Assembly: GCA_008692225.1 (NCBI GenBank)
Contig: VICG01000011.1
Location: 2,220,501-2,284,500 of the forward strand
From: Monilinia fructicola
Taxonomy: Eukaryota > Ascomycota > Leotiomycetes > Helotiales > Sclerotiniaceae
Length of the DNA: 64,000 nucleotides
Direction: 5' to 3'
Shown here one piece after another: positions 1 to 10,854 of this stretch. Numbering within the stretch: the stretch's first letter is position 1; each line of letters opens with the position of its first letter. The notes beneath the pieces were generated by a model. The model did not search any database, was not told where the DNA came from, and was given only the letters and a program-made list of their open reading frames with translations. Both the position numbers and the translations under genes were made by a program.

Positions 1-502
1 ATGGTTCCAATTCCTATCCAGAGCCTTTCCAATCACAAAATCAAGTGCTTTTGGGCCGGCACTCAAGATGGTTGCAATGGACCAGCTGGTTTTTGCACCA
101 GTCGGTATGATACTTCCTTGCTTATTGACGGGTTCAACTTGGCTGACCATTCTCAGGTATTGCCAATTTCTTCACAGTCATGACCATCGCAGAGGGCGGC
201 GGAAAGAGAGCAGTTGCTCAAAAGCTGCGGGATATGTACCTACCAACGCTCAAGGCCAACTTTATGGTCTGGCCTTTGGTACAAATCATCAATTTCCGTC
301 TCATGCCAATTCAATTCCAACTAGTAAGTTGTTCCCCATGAAACTTTTCCACAAAGTCTTGGATGATTGCTAACTACACCTATAGCCATTCGTCTCAAGT
401 GTTGGTATTGCCTGGACCGCTTATCTCTCCTTATCCAATGCTGCCGAGGATGCTTTGGATGTTCGATCAGCTCCGGTATCACCCAATATTCGACTACTAT
501 GA
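1..502 (+). CDS. Mpv17/PMP22 family membrane protein, 3' part only
   Basis: The gene enters from the left edge, so its start is missing. Three exons join in frame: 1-104, 157-323 and 386-502 (TGA). The introns are 52 and 62 bp with GT/AG ends, the second with a GCTAAC branch site. The joined reading gives the hallmark C-terminal Mpv17/PMP22 layout: DQLVFAPVGIANFF, then an EGGGKR turn, then YLPTLKANFMVWPLVQIINF, ending with WTAYLSLSN. The WP.xQ.INF block is the family signature. Family members are small four-helix proteins of the mitochondrial inner membrane or peroxisome (yeast Sym1, mammalian PMP22/Mpv17). Which subfamily this is cannot be decided without the N-terminus. No break is seen in the visible part. 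Confidence 0.85.
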
Positions 503-1486
503 CACGACTCTCGACTCTAGACCCGAGTATGAGAGTGTGAAGGTAGGAATGAACCAGGATCAGCACGGTTGGGAAGCGATGGAGTTCTGGGACTGTGTTT
601 TGGACCGGAAAGGTCATTGTGGATAATATATCCACAAGTTTCATTTATCATGTTTGGTTTGGGGGCATTCAGAAGGTGTTTGGCGTTGGAATTTTGAGAC
701 GAATATCACGATATTATTTAGATCACAGACGTACATAAGGTTTTTGGAACCAATCTGGATTTTAGCTAAAGCACAATTCCATTAGCAACCATGAAACAAA
801 CGGTCCGATATTCTGAATTCTTGAGTGGCATTTGTTTCATTTCTCTTCACATCTCACATCATGGTGATCCTCTTCTCTCTAAGCTAAAGACGGGCCGGAT
901 GTGGTATGACCTTGTATTTATAGACACTCCAGAGCTGTACGGAGTAATTGAGATGATAATCAGGTTACAAAATATTATATATAGAACTATATACAAAGTT
1001 ATACATATATGTTCATGTTAAAAAAAGCTTCAATTTTCTAATGTTTTCAATGTCGAGATACCTAGATAGATATCAAACATTCCTTGGAGCCTTCATTCAG
1101 AACGTGAACTCCTTCGAACTCCTTCGAACCAATTGATATTCAATTCAACTCAACTCAAGACAAGATGAGACAAAGAAATAATTGACGATATGGATTGATA
1201 AGGTTGGGATCTGACACTCAAGAGGGTCATGAACACTCCCGATATGCTGCCGAAGGGAGGGGAGATCAATCCCAAGAAAAATCACCCCACCATGATAGAG
1301 GGGCATATTTCAAATCTCAGCCCACGTCCCTTTCTTTTACTTTCCCTTCTCCCATTTCTTCTCAACCAAAAGTTTAACTCCAGCAAACTTCTCACGCAAG
1401 AACAATAATCATAATAAGAAGTCTCTTCCCATTCTTCTTCCCCTTCAACCATTGCATAGACGTTTGATTTCCATCACTGCGAGAAG
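503..1486. promoter_or_regulatory. Intergenic region with pyrimidine-rich PGK1 upstream leader
   Basis: No gene is seen between the Mpv17-like stop and the PGK1 start. The last 170 bases (about 1318-1486) are strongly C/T-rich on the + strand, with many CTTC, TCCC and TTTC runs. Such pyrimidine tracts are typical of highly expressed glycolytic promoters in filamentous ascomycetes, where transcription often starts just after them. That role is inferred from position and composition only. No clear TATA box is placed at a convincing distance. Confidence 0.4.
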
Positions 1487-3095
1487 ATGTCTCTTTCAAA
1501 CAAGCTTTCCATTACCGACGTCGAGTTGAAGGACAAGAGGGTGTTGATCAGAGTAAGTCAAGGTTCCTACGCATCGTGTATTCATATGGGGAGACTGCTT
1601 TGAATCTTTGGTTTCTACGGGGACATGCAAGTGTCGTGTGCGGCAGACTAAAGAACGGCATCTAAATTAAGGGCGAACATGACTAACTCCTTGTCCGCTA
1701 GGTTGATTTCAACGTCCCCCTCGACTCGGATAAGAACATCACCAACAACCAACGTATCGCCGGTGCCATTCCAACAATCAAGTACGCCATCGACAATGGC
1801 GCCAAGGCCGTTATCCTCATGTCTCATTTGGGACGCCCAGATGGAAAGGTCAACGCTAAATATTCGTTAAAGCCAGTCGTGCCAGAGCTTGAGAAGCTCT
1901 TGGGAGGCAAGAAGGTCGAGTTTGCACCGGACTCGGTTGGCCCAGAGGTCGAGGAGATCGTCAACAAAGCTTCTGGAGGACAGGTCATTTTACTTGAGAA
2001 CTTGAGATTCCATGCCGAAGAGGAAGGAAGCTCTAAGGATGCAGAGGGAAAGAAGGTTAAGGCTGATAAGGAGAAGGTTGAGGAGTTCAGAAAGGGCTTG
2101 ACTGCCTTGGGAGATATCTTCATCAGTGAGTTATTACTTTCTTTTGCCTGGGGCGTATCGTAGATTTTGTTGTTCAGTTTCATTTCGAACGTCCAAAAGC
2201 CCAGAGAGGTATCTGGACTTCAGAGGTCAATTATTTCCATTCATCTGGGGTGAACTGTGGATTTTATTGCCCAGTTCCAATCTGGACACACAATAGGCGG
2301 CTGGAACAACTAGGCTAACGATTACAAGACGATGCATTCGGAACTGCCCACCGAGCCCACAGCTCTATGGTCGGTGTTGATCTCCCACAAAAAGCATCTG
2401 GATTCCTCATGAAGAAGGAACTCGAGTACTTTGCCAAGGCATTGGAGAACCCTCAACGACCATTCTTGGCTATCCTCGGAGGAGCCAAGGTTTCCGACAA
2501 GATCCAATTGATTGATAACCTTCTCGGTAAAGTCGACAAGCTCATTGTGTGCGGTGGTATGGCATTCACATTCAAGAAGACCTTGGAAGGTGTCAAGATT
2601 GGAAACTCTCTCTTCGATGAGGCTGGAAGCAAGACCGTTAAGGATCTCGTTGAGAAGGCAAAGAAGAACAACGTCGAGCTTGTCCTGCCAGTTGACTACA
2701 TTACCGCAGACAACTTTGCCAAGGATGCTAAGACTGGTACTGCTACTGATGAGGAGGGTATCCCAGATGGATGGATGGGTCTTGACTGCGGAGTCAAGAG
2801 TATCGAGCTCTACAAGAAGGCTATCGATGAGTCCAAGACCATCCTCTGGAACGGACCACCTGGAGTCTTCGAGTTCGACGCTTTTGCCAACGGTACAAAG
2901 GCTACTCTCGATGCAGCTGTCAACGCCGCTCAGAGCGGAAAGATTGTTATTATTGGTGGTGGTGATACCGCTACTGTGGCAGCCAAGTACGGTGTTGAGA
3001 GCAAGCTCAGCCATGTTTCAACTGGTGGTGGAGCTTCTTTGGAGTTGCTCGAGGGCAAGGACCTTCCAGGTGTTTCTGCTTTGTCGAGTAAGTAA
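1487..3095 (+). CDS. PGK1: Phosphoglycerate kinase
   Basis: Cytosolic glycolytic enzyme that transfers phosphate from 1,3-bisphosphoglycerate to ADP. There are three exons: 1487-1552, 1702-2125 and 2329-3095. They give 418 residues, close to the 416 of yeast Pgk1. The introns are 149 and 203 bp, the second with a GGCTAAC branch site just before its AG. Family motifs are all present: VDFNVPLD after intron 1, [17 protein letters not shown], then [16 protein letters not shown] created by splicing across intron 2. The nucleotide-binding region includes [19 protein letters not shown] and [13 protein letters not shown], and the end is [19 protein letters not shown]. The first ATG is favoured because [20 protein letters not shown] matches the usual fungal N-terminus. 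Nothing is broken. It is convergent with SEM1 downstream, with about 310 bases between the stops. Confidence 0.98.
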
Positions 3096-3404
3096 ATTTG
3101 GAGGTCACATCAGTAGATTGGTTAGGTTCTGATAGAAAGTCAGACCGTCCAAATAAGTCTAATCTATAGGGAAATTGGGGAGCAAGGGTGGATAGTATAT
3201 GATAGCTCAAATCACAAAGGGACTTTTTGGAATGGCAACGAAATGAAGAAGCAAAAGAAATTATTCAAGAAATGAAAACATGATCTCCATTGAGTGCAAT
3301 TCATCTTCTAGTAATGTTACTGCGACGCTGCTGTATGTGATATATGTTATGCCCATAAACTCCCGGTTGAATGGATATCGCCCAACGAACAACGTATTCT
3401 CTGC

Positions 3405-4161
3405 TTATCTCTTCTTATTTGCCTCAACTTTCTTCAATTCTTCCCTATAATCAAAGGAGGTGGTTAGCATCGGGATCAGTACGCGTAGTCAGATGTATGA
3501 ATATGAAAGTTGACCGGATCGATAGCCTGTATGAAACAGGAGAGTGTGTGGTACATACTTCAGCTGTGCGGAAAAATCTTCTGAAGTGTCATCATCGTCC
3601 CAGCTTTCTTCCCACAAATGTGTGTTGTCGCCGGGTACTTCTGTGTCTTCTTGGGTCCAGTCTAGATGGTAAAAACGTTAGCTTTGTCTTTTCCTGGATG
3701 TGTCGAGACTGAGAAGAGAAGAGAAGAGGAGAGGAGAGGAGAGGAGCCGTGAAGTGCAGATGCATGTCCCCGCAATCCACCCTCACGCTCAACTATTCCT
3801 CCACCTCTTCCATCATCCATATGCCAGTTTCTTGTCACTCCATCAGACACCATAACGCAATTGTGGTCATCAACTAGTGAAGCGCTTTTCAAACGGCTCA
3901 CTTCAGTGCTTGTCTCTATTTGGTAATCATCACTTGAGCCGCGGGGCTCTGCAGTAAAATCCCCGCTCACTCCACGGTGAGGAGCGCATGTCGACATCGG
4001 GGGAAAAGAGAGATCAACGTACTCTCGACGGGAAAATCCTCAAACTCATCATCCTCCTCTAATGTGGTGGCGGGCTTTTGGTCCTTGGTCGCATCGGTTG
4101 GCTTCTCAGTGCCGATGGCCTTTGCTGTAGGGACAGCTCCAGAGGCTGGTGCTGCGGACAT
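3405..4161 (-). CDS. SEM1: 26S proteasome lid subunit Sem1/Dss1
   Basis: Small, very acidic, intrinsically disordered lid subunit, also a partner of BRCA2-type repair proteins and of the TREX-2 complex in other eukaryotes. Exons read on the minus strand are 4161-4023, 3661-3559 and 3444-3405, giving 93 residues, the usual family size. The first exon ends in EEDDEFEDFPVE. Splicing to exon 2 makes ENW, followed by LWEESWDDDD and EDFSAQLK. Exon 3 supplies EELKKVEANKKR and the stop. The two acidic/Trp blocks are the DSS1 signature. The last intron has a CTAAC branch and an ATTATAG acceptor. An unspliced reading finds only the first exon, so this gene is easily missed. The first intron is unusually long for such a small gene (361 bp). 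Confidence 0.9.
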
Positions 4162-5727
4162 GGTGGTTGAGAAGATGGAGGGTGGTGGTGGTGGTGTCGG
4201 TGGTGGTGGTGGTTTAGGTTTAGGTTTGCGAGGATGGGGTGAGATATGGGGTTGGGTGTTTTTTAATTATCGTATTCGGATCGTGTGATGATTGATGATT
4301 TGGAGTTGGGTAAATAGATTGGTTGGTTGATTGTTGATTGTTGATCTGAAGTAAAGCTTGTTTTGAAAACTTGGTGTATTTGAGTAGGTGTTATAGATGT
4401 ATGGACTATAGTGTTGGTTGGGGTGCCCAGTGACGATGGAGTTGGTTGATTAATCGATCGATTGATTAGGTAGGCACGCACGCGGTAGGTACTAGGTAGC
4501 TACTAGCTAGGAAGGGTAGGTGCGGTCCGGGTAGGTGTACCTTAGGTACTTACTCCCTGCTTATTAATAAGTGCTTGAGTGCTTAGGTAATACACGACGG
4601 TATTGGTTTGGTTGAATTTGATATAAATCGCGTAAGGCAAGAAATCCTTTTCGAGATAGCTGGAGCTGGAGGGAAAGAAAAATAGGGAAAGATGTGGATC
4701 ATATGGATCATATGAATCATTTGGATGATATAGATAATACGATGATACAGTACAGTATTAGTAAGTAATAGATAGGTACAAGTAACCTTATAGAAAGTCA
4801 GTCAAAGTATGCAGGTGATTATTAGTATGGACTCCGGTACAGATCAAGCTTAGTCAGTGATCAGTAAGCAAGCAGCTAGCGAGAGGAAGTGAGAAAAGAA
4901 AAAAGAAATACCTAGGTACTGCCTACCTAGTAACAGAGTAGGTACTACTCCGTACAGTAAGTTCAGTAGCATTCACCCTACTGTCAAGATCCTTGCTTCC
5001 CCTTGCCGCTTCTTTGTTGATCATGATGCATTCATGGATGCAGTACTGCTGTAAAGTACTGCTGCTGTATTGTAACGCTCCTGCACTTTCATTATGTATT
5101 AATTCCGCCTTCCTTATTTCCATCCTTTCCTTCCTCCTTCCCTCCTTCCCTCCTTCCCTCCTTCTAGACCCTTGCTCCAGCTTTGAATTCAATACCGTAT
5201 TAATAAGCCACTTACTAATAGTTACCATACTAACCTTACCACTCACCCACTCACCCACCCACTCACTCACTCACTACTCCGTACTTATCATCTGCCCACT
5301 ACTAACTAGTCTAGTGCAGTAGGAAAATACGATGAAATAAAATAATAATGACGGTTGGCTTGATGGTGAAATACGAAGGTTTGGATCTTTGGATCATTGA
5401 ATCGTTGAATCGACCTCTAGGGCTAATCTAGTAAGCAAGCTGAAGCTGGAGATTTTATATATACAGCAAAGGTTATTTCATCTTTCTTATATTCATAATC
5501 ATACTTATATGTATATTTTTACACTTGCATCTCCTCACACTCAGATATCAACTAATCAACCAATAAACCAATTAACCATGTATTGAATTTGTGATTATTA
5601 TCTTATATTTTGATTTTGGACTCTTATAAAGAGATTAGATAAATATCTTCCTCTACTTTCTGTGTACTCCAGCTACCCCTACTACTACTATAACATACTC
5701 CCTTCTATCACTACTTGACCAGCATCG

Positions 5728-5760
<33 letters not shown>

Positions 5761-6053
5761 CTGCCTCAATTCACTGCCCCGCATCGTTCGGACGTCATTC
5801 ATTCAATTTCACTTGTCGTTTCACTAACAGAACAGACCATACTTTGAAAGGGGTTTAGCCATCTCTAAACCTTGTCTTCAAGTGTGCGTGTCTCTTGGTA
5901 GAATTGATGATCCAGAAACTTCATACAAGTCCTTTCTCTCACACACACAGCAAGCCCATGGTTCACTGGTCGAAATTACCTAAGGCGACCTTGTCAAATC
6001 ATACACGAGGATAAAACGACACATACATACAAGCGCACAAGGGAGCAGGCAAT
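4162..6053. other. Divergent intergenic region, SEM1 to IML2-like, rich in simple repeats
   Basis: This is the shared upstream region of SEM1 (minus) and the IML2-like gene (plus). No convincing coding exon is seen. It holds a GGTGGT run just upstream of the SEM1 start (about 4183-4215), several TACCTAGGTA-like and TACTCCGTAC-like short palindromes (around 4525-4550, 4910-4960 and 5275-5285), a TCCTTCCC run near 5125-5160 and a CACTCACC run near 5240-5275. The ORFs in this stretch are low-complexity readings of these repeats. Confidence 0.5.
5723..5761 (+). repeat. (CAT)n trinucleotide microsatellite
   Basis: A near-perfect CAT/ATC run of about a dozen units upstream of the IML2-like gene. 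It is non-coding in the gene model given here. It is likely polymorphic in length. Confidence 0.9.
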
Positions 6054-8240
6054 ATGAGCAGGTGGTTTAGATCCGCTGCAAAAGCAGCGCCGGCAATGGT
6101 TGGAGAAGATGAGGAACAACACTTGAGAAGCGTCGAGGGTGCAATGTTGAAGCTGTTGAATGACGATATAGAGGAAGCGGACAAGTTGTTGAAGAAACAG
6201 GATTCTTCATACCATCATTTGGGAAGAGGAATTTCCGGATTCTTATCTGCAATGTTGGGAGTTGAGAAGGATTTACTGAAAGAAGCGGCCGTTATCTTAC
6301 AAGAGGCCGAAAACAAAAGTTGGGAAGATATGAAGAAGGCTCAAAAGGAACCAACGGCATTTCAATCGCATATATATCCGCAGGGTACGGAATATTTGTT
6401 GTGTTACTCTGTGTAAGTCTCATTTCGAGAGGTGAGTGGAGTGTGGGAGCTGACGTGATGTTTGATAGGGCTCAATTGACGAGTGCAATCACTGCAGTCC
6501 TCAGCGGAAGTATCACCGAAGCAGTCAAGGGATTTTTATAAATTGAGAAAGGCATATCTTACACTAGATGGAATCCTGGACATAGAAAACAAATATCTAG
6601 CAAAGATGGCCAGCTCAAGTACGACTTCCCTTCCCTCAAGACCTCTGAGTCAAAAAAGTGCAACGGCGGGAATCACCGTTGATGAACTTGCACATCAAAC
6701 GACAGATCTCTCGGTTGGAGACCTTGATGAGAAGTTGGACGATCCCAATACTGCATTTCCGGATGTCTCGAGACCACCTTCACCTCCTTCGGTAACGAAC
6801 CCCTATGATATCGATCCGGAACTGGCGGCAAAAGTATTTACCAACCGAACGGATATTTTCATACATTCGGGGGTTCGATTATGTTGCGGACTTTTACTTC
6901 TTGTCTTTTCTATGATTGAAAATCCAATTTTCAGCAAGATATTGTACGTTGTAGGATTTAAAGGGGACCGAGAACGAGGAACGAGCCTATTGTGGCAAGC
7001 CACAAGATATCCAAATTTCAACAGTGCCATTGCTGGTCTTGCTTTACTCGGATTTTACAATGGCTTGGTTGGATTCAGCGATATTCTTCCCACGGATGAT
7101 GCAGCCGAGGATAATATGGTGGGATTCCCGAAACAGAAATGTGAGGCGCTGCTAGTTGACATGAAGTCTCGGCATCCCGATTCTAGGTTGTGGAAACTGG
7201 AGGAAGCCCGCATGTTGAGCTATAACAAAGATTTGCAAGGTGCCATTGTCATTCTGGAAGAAAACTCCAAGAGTAAGATGAAACAAATTGCTATGATCAA
7301 TACATTTGAGATGGCTCTTACTACGTTGTTCGCTCATGAATATCAGAAAGCAGCTGTGGCATGGGTCAAATGTAGCAAACAAAGTGCTTGGAGTCCAACC
7401 TTGTACTATTACATGGCTGGTGTTTCACACGTTGAGCTGTATCGTAATGCACGACTCAGCAATCCCAAGGGAGCCGCGGTTCACAAGAACAAGGCTACAG
7501 AACTCCTCCTGAAAGCACCATCCTTAGCTGGTAAACAAAAGGTCAATGGCTAAACAACTTCCTTTTGATATTTACATTGTCAGCAAAGTTGGGAAATGGG
7601 AACAAAGAGCCAAAGCATGGGGGGTGGATCTTGTCGATGCCATTGGGCCGAGTCCATACGTTGAAATGATATATTTCTGGAATGGGGTCAAAAAGAGTGG
7701 GTCTTCAGAATTGGAGAAATGTTTGGATCTTCTGAAAGATGAAAGAATGACTTGCCCCGAAAAGTGCGGTGGAGATGAAGATGATGTGGCCATTCATCAC
7801 TTACTTCGTGGATGTATGTTCAGAAACCTGGGAAAATATGAGGAGGCAAGGAAAATCTTGACGAAAGAAATCGTGGATTCTGAAAGGTATTTCCTGCTGT
7901 CAAATTTAAAGTTCATTCTAGGGTATCTCAGCTAACAAAATCCTAGACACATTCGGGGTGCCCTCCGAGATGATTGGACTCTACCATCCGCCACCTACGA
8001 ATTGGCTGCTTGTTCCTGGAGTGAAAAGGATCTTTCTCTCCAGCGGGGGGTTCAGCAGAGGGAAAGATTTCGGAGAAAAAGGTGCTAGAGTACCAAAAAG
8101 AAAAAGTATTGGATTGCGAAGAGAAATTGTTGAAGTTGAATAGTTGGCCCCAAACTTACGTTTTCGAGGCGAGGATGAGCTTTAAGATCAGCACGAGTTT
8201 GCTTACTGTTAGGAGGCATAAGGTGTTGATGGGCATTTAG
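6054..8240 (+). CDS. IML2: IML2-like mitochondrial outer-membrane TPR-type protein, frame broken at three places
   Basis: Iml2 family proteins take part in clearing inclusion bodies in yeast and carry TPR-like helices. Exons are 6054-6412, 6469-7886 and 7947-8240. The joined protein reads from MSRWFRSAAKAAP through EGAMLKLLNDDIEEADKLL, YPQGTEYLLCYSVAQLTSAI, KLRKAYLTLDGIL, a hydrophobic stretch around 6850-7060, HPDSRLWKLEEARML, then QLPFDIYIVSKVGKWEQRAK and RHIRGALRDDWTLPSATYE. Three single-base shifts interrupt it: one base too many in the T5 run at 6533-6537, one too many A at 7545-7546, and one too few near 8038-8050 by a G6 run. The spliced length is 2071 bases. With two removed and one added it is 2070, exactly 690 codons. 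That closure, plus protein-like sequence on both sides of every break, supports a real gene with either sequencing errors or recent inactivation. Confidence 0.8.
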
Positions 8241-9200
8241 AAGGATGTTCGCAGAGAGGTTTGGGATATAGATAGGAGAGCGAATAGGGGATAGAGGATG
8301 AGATATGATGGGACGAGTGGCAAATAAAATGTAGCAGGATATAGACTGCATGGAGGTGAGACATTGAAGAAAAGACGTATGCTTGTATGGATATTCATAG
8401 ATAGATTTGGATGGGATTCCATTGGTTCAGGAGTTGATGGTTGGGTGGGTGGTTAGCTGGTTTGGATGGATGGAGCGATGATCATGACACGATGCAAAGA
8501 AAATAGACTCACATCAGCATGGCTGGGAATGATCATTTCAATACAGCGCAGACATGATGTTTATCGGACGAGAGATGTATAAAATTACACAACACACAGC
8601 ACACAATACAATAATGATGAATCTATAGATCAAGTAAAATAAAATATATTTCGCTGTATGCTGTTGCTGTATTCTGACTGAATCTACCTACATCTTGCAT
8701 GAACTTGAAGACAAGTAAAATTTCTGAAATCTATCCCCCGTCCACCCCCCCCCCCCCCCCCCCCCTTGGCTTCTTAACCGATATCCGAGTCCACCAGGTC
8801 CTTTCCACCCAATATCTTTGCAACCAACGCATTATCCACCTCATACCCCTTCACAACTCTAACTCAAGTCGACTATAGCACCAACGTGTTTCAAGTACTT
8901 ACAATATTCATGACAAATTGTATCATCCCGCATCGCTTCTTATCTTATCCTATCATCCGCATCGCTTCTTGTTTTATCCTATCATCTCGCATCACATCGC
9001 ATCCTATCATCTCGCATGGTATCGCATCCTATCCTATCTCATTCATTCAACACTCCAGCCCAAATCCAACATTGTAGATTGTAACATGATATAGGCCGAT
9101 GATTCCAACTTCAAGCAAAGCCCAATCAGTAATGAAAATCAAAGTTTCGCTCAAAATCACCACCTTCATTTGAACGTGGTTCCGCGCTCGACTGCTCGCT
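8241..9200. other. Intergenic, no gene seen
   Basis: Only short low-complexity readings are found. The stretch includes GGATGG/GGTTGG-rich DNA near 8405-8475, a long C run, and several loosely repeated TATCCTATCATC units near 8940-9040. Confidence 0.5.
8745..8765 (+). repeat. Poly-C tract of about 21 bases
   Basis: An uninterrupted C run in spacer DNA. Runs this long are rare and hard to sequence exactly, so the true length is uncertain. A second one of about 15 C lies at 38240-38254. Confidence 0.9.
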
Positions 9201-9806
9201 CTACTTTCCTGCTGCATCGGTCATCAAAACATCGGTCATCAAAACAACATCGGTCATCACAACATCGGTCATCACAACATCGGTCATCGCGACATCGGTC
9301 ATCGTGACATCGGTCATCGCGACGTCGGTTGTCGCAGCGTCAGCGTCTGTTGTCGCAGCGTCTGTTGTCGTACCTTGGGATTGTGCTGCAGGGTTTGAAG
9401 ATGAAGATGAATCGATAGCCATGCCATCATCTTGAGTGGTGAGGGTTTGCGGGTTAGTTATGCCATTTAGAAGGGATGCAGGTAGATCTGCAGCACGGCG
9501 TGTATCGAGACGGATTCTGATAGCGCGGGAGGCGGCGCTTGCGCTGGGTGCGGTGGATTTGGTGACGCGCGATCTGACGGCGAGGGAACCCAAGTTAAGG
9601 TTGGTAGAGGTAGGGCATGTGCGAGGGATAGATTGGGGAGGTGGTCTCGCATGTGGGGGGGGAAGAAATGAGGTTTGGGGTATCTGCGGACTCTTGGTGG
9701 AGTGATAGGGCGTCGGGGGGTTGGTCTGACGGGACTTGGTTTGACTGCATTCGGGGAGCATTTCGTTGGTTTGGCAAATGGTTTTTTTGGTTTCCTGAAT
9801 TGCCAT
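9201..9806 (-). CDS. Orphan ORF with C-terminal MTDV tandem repeats
   Basis: A single uninterrupted 201-residue frame starting at an ATG at 9806. The N-terminal half is rich in Pro, Ser and Thr (PPPHARPPPQSIPRT). The middle contains a basic stretch (SRAIRIRLDTRRAADLP). The last 50 residues are built from TTDVAMTDVTMTDV-type units encoded by an imperfect 12-base tandem repeat (about 9210-9330). No family is recognised, and no signal peptide or membrane segment is visible. It may be a lineage-specific disordered protein or a chance frame opened by the repeat. The clean start and the non-repetitive first 130 residues favour the former, weakly. Confidence 0.4.
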   Translation of the reverse strand: MAIQETKKTICQTNEMLPECSQTKSRQTNPPTPYHSTKSPQIPQTSFLPPPHARPPPQSIPRTCPTSTNLNLGSLAVRSRVTKSTAPSASAASRAIRIRLDTRRAADLPASLLNGITNPQTLTTQDDGMAIDSSSSSNPAAQSQGTTTDAATTDADAATTDVAMTDVTMTDVAMTDVVMTDVVMTDVVLMTDVLMTDAAGK

Positions 9807-10854
9807 GGTTGGTATTGTTTTGCTTGATGGCTTGGTTGAGGTGTGTTTGTGGTGGTTTGTTTGAAGGGAAATATGCCTCGTTGGAACGAAAGCGTTTTGA
9901 TGGGATGGTTTGAAATGAAATGAAATGAAATGAAATGAAATGGGAGAGAAGTTGTTTTGGCAGAGAAGAGAGCGATAATAAATCTGGGGTGTGGATTTCT
10001 TGTTGGAAATCTGGTGAGTTGGCTAGTTTGAACTAGCTCACGCCGGCGCTGGCGTTAAGGGCTTTGAAAATTGGCTATAATAATTGGCGATAACACGGCA
10101 AATCGAGTTTACATGGAAATTATCAGAATTTTATCAGACTTTTGAATAGCTCCAAGCGAGAGGAATCTAATGATATAATCCTCTTTCTGTAATTGTTGTT
10201 GGTTGCTATTATATTGTATAAAATATGTGAATTTTTGATCTTTTGGTACACTTTCGAGACCTAATGGGATCACATGATCGCATATTAGCTCTAGGGCAAC
10301 AGCTGACGAGAGGAGCCGGTTCAGATATGTACTTGCAACCTTTCCCGATCTTGCCTGGGAAGAACATTTTAATATCAGTTTGTGGGATACAGCCCCAATC
10401 TAATGATACCATCAAATTCCAAGGTTCCTAGAATGCCTTGCCAAACCATGATTTTCCATGATCTGAACTGCGATTCACAAAGGCAGTTCGTCAATTCTAC
10501 TTGAATTGTTGAATAAATCTGTAACACTGAGTTGATTCGGATTGCTAAGCCCCATGCAAGAATCGAGAGCTTTTTCTTTATTGAAATATGGCTGTGGATA
10601 AAACTGTTGAACACGTTGCCCCGTAGTTGAGAGTATTTTTCCCCCGTGACGTACCAAAAATTGGTGCCTCCAACATACGTAAAAAAAGCTGTCACCGTGC
10701 TTTGTACGAAAGACAACTACAAAGTATGAAATTAGAATGAAGGGTAGGCTATCTTTACTCTGCTGGAAAAAACCTAATTGTCTTCCTTTTGCAAAACATA
10801 TCAATCGCCGTACTTGTGTGATTTTTTCCCTGCAACTCATAACATACTTCAAAT
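9807..10854. other. Intergenic, no gene seen
   Basis: Contains a TGAAA pentanucleotide repeat (about 9911-9941) and AT-rich DNA. Minus-strand frames here (for example 10375-10716) show no recognisable motif. They run into the antisense of the oxidoreductase remnant that follows. Confidence 0.45.

Noticed and set aside
2322..3014. A 230-codon open frame on the minus strand across PGK1 exon 3
   Set aside because: It is the antisense of a highly codon-biased exon, where such shadows are expected. It has no motif.
7531..7583. A possible intron (GTAAAC...TTGTCAG) that would remove the IML2 break at 7545
   Set aside because: It does not restore the frame and would delete the conserved QLPFDIYIV block.
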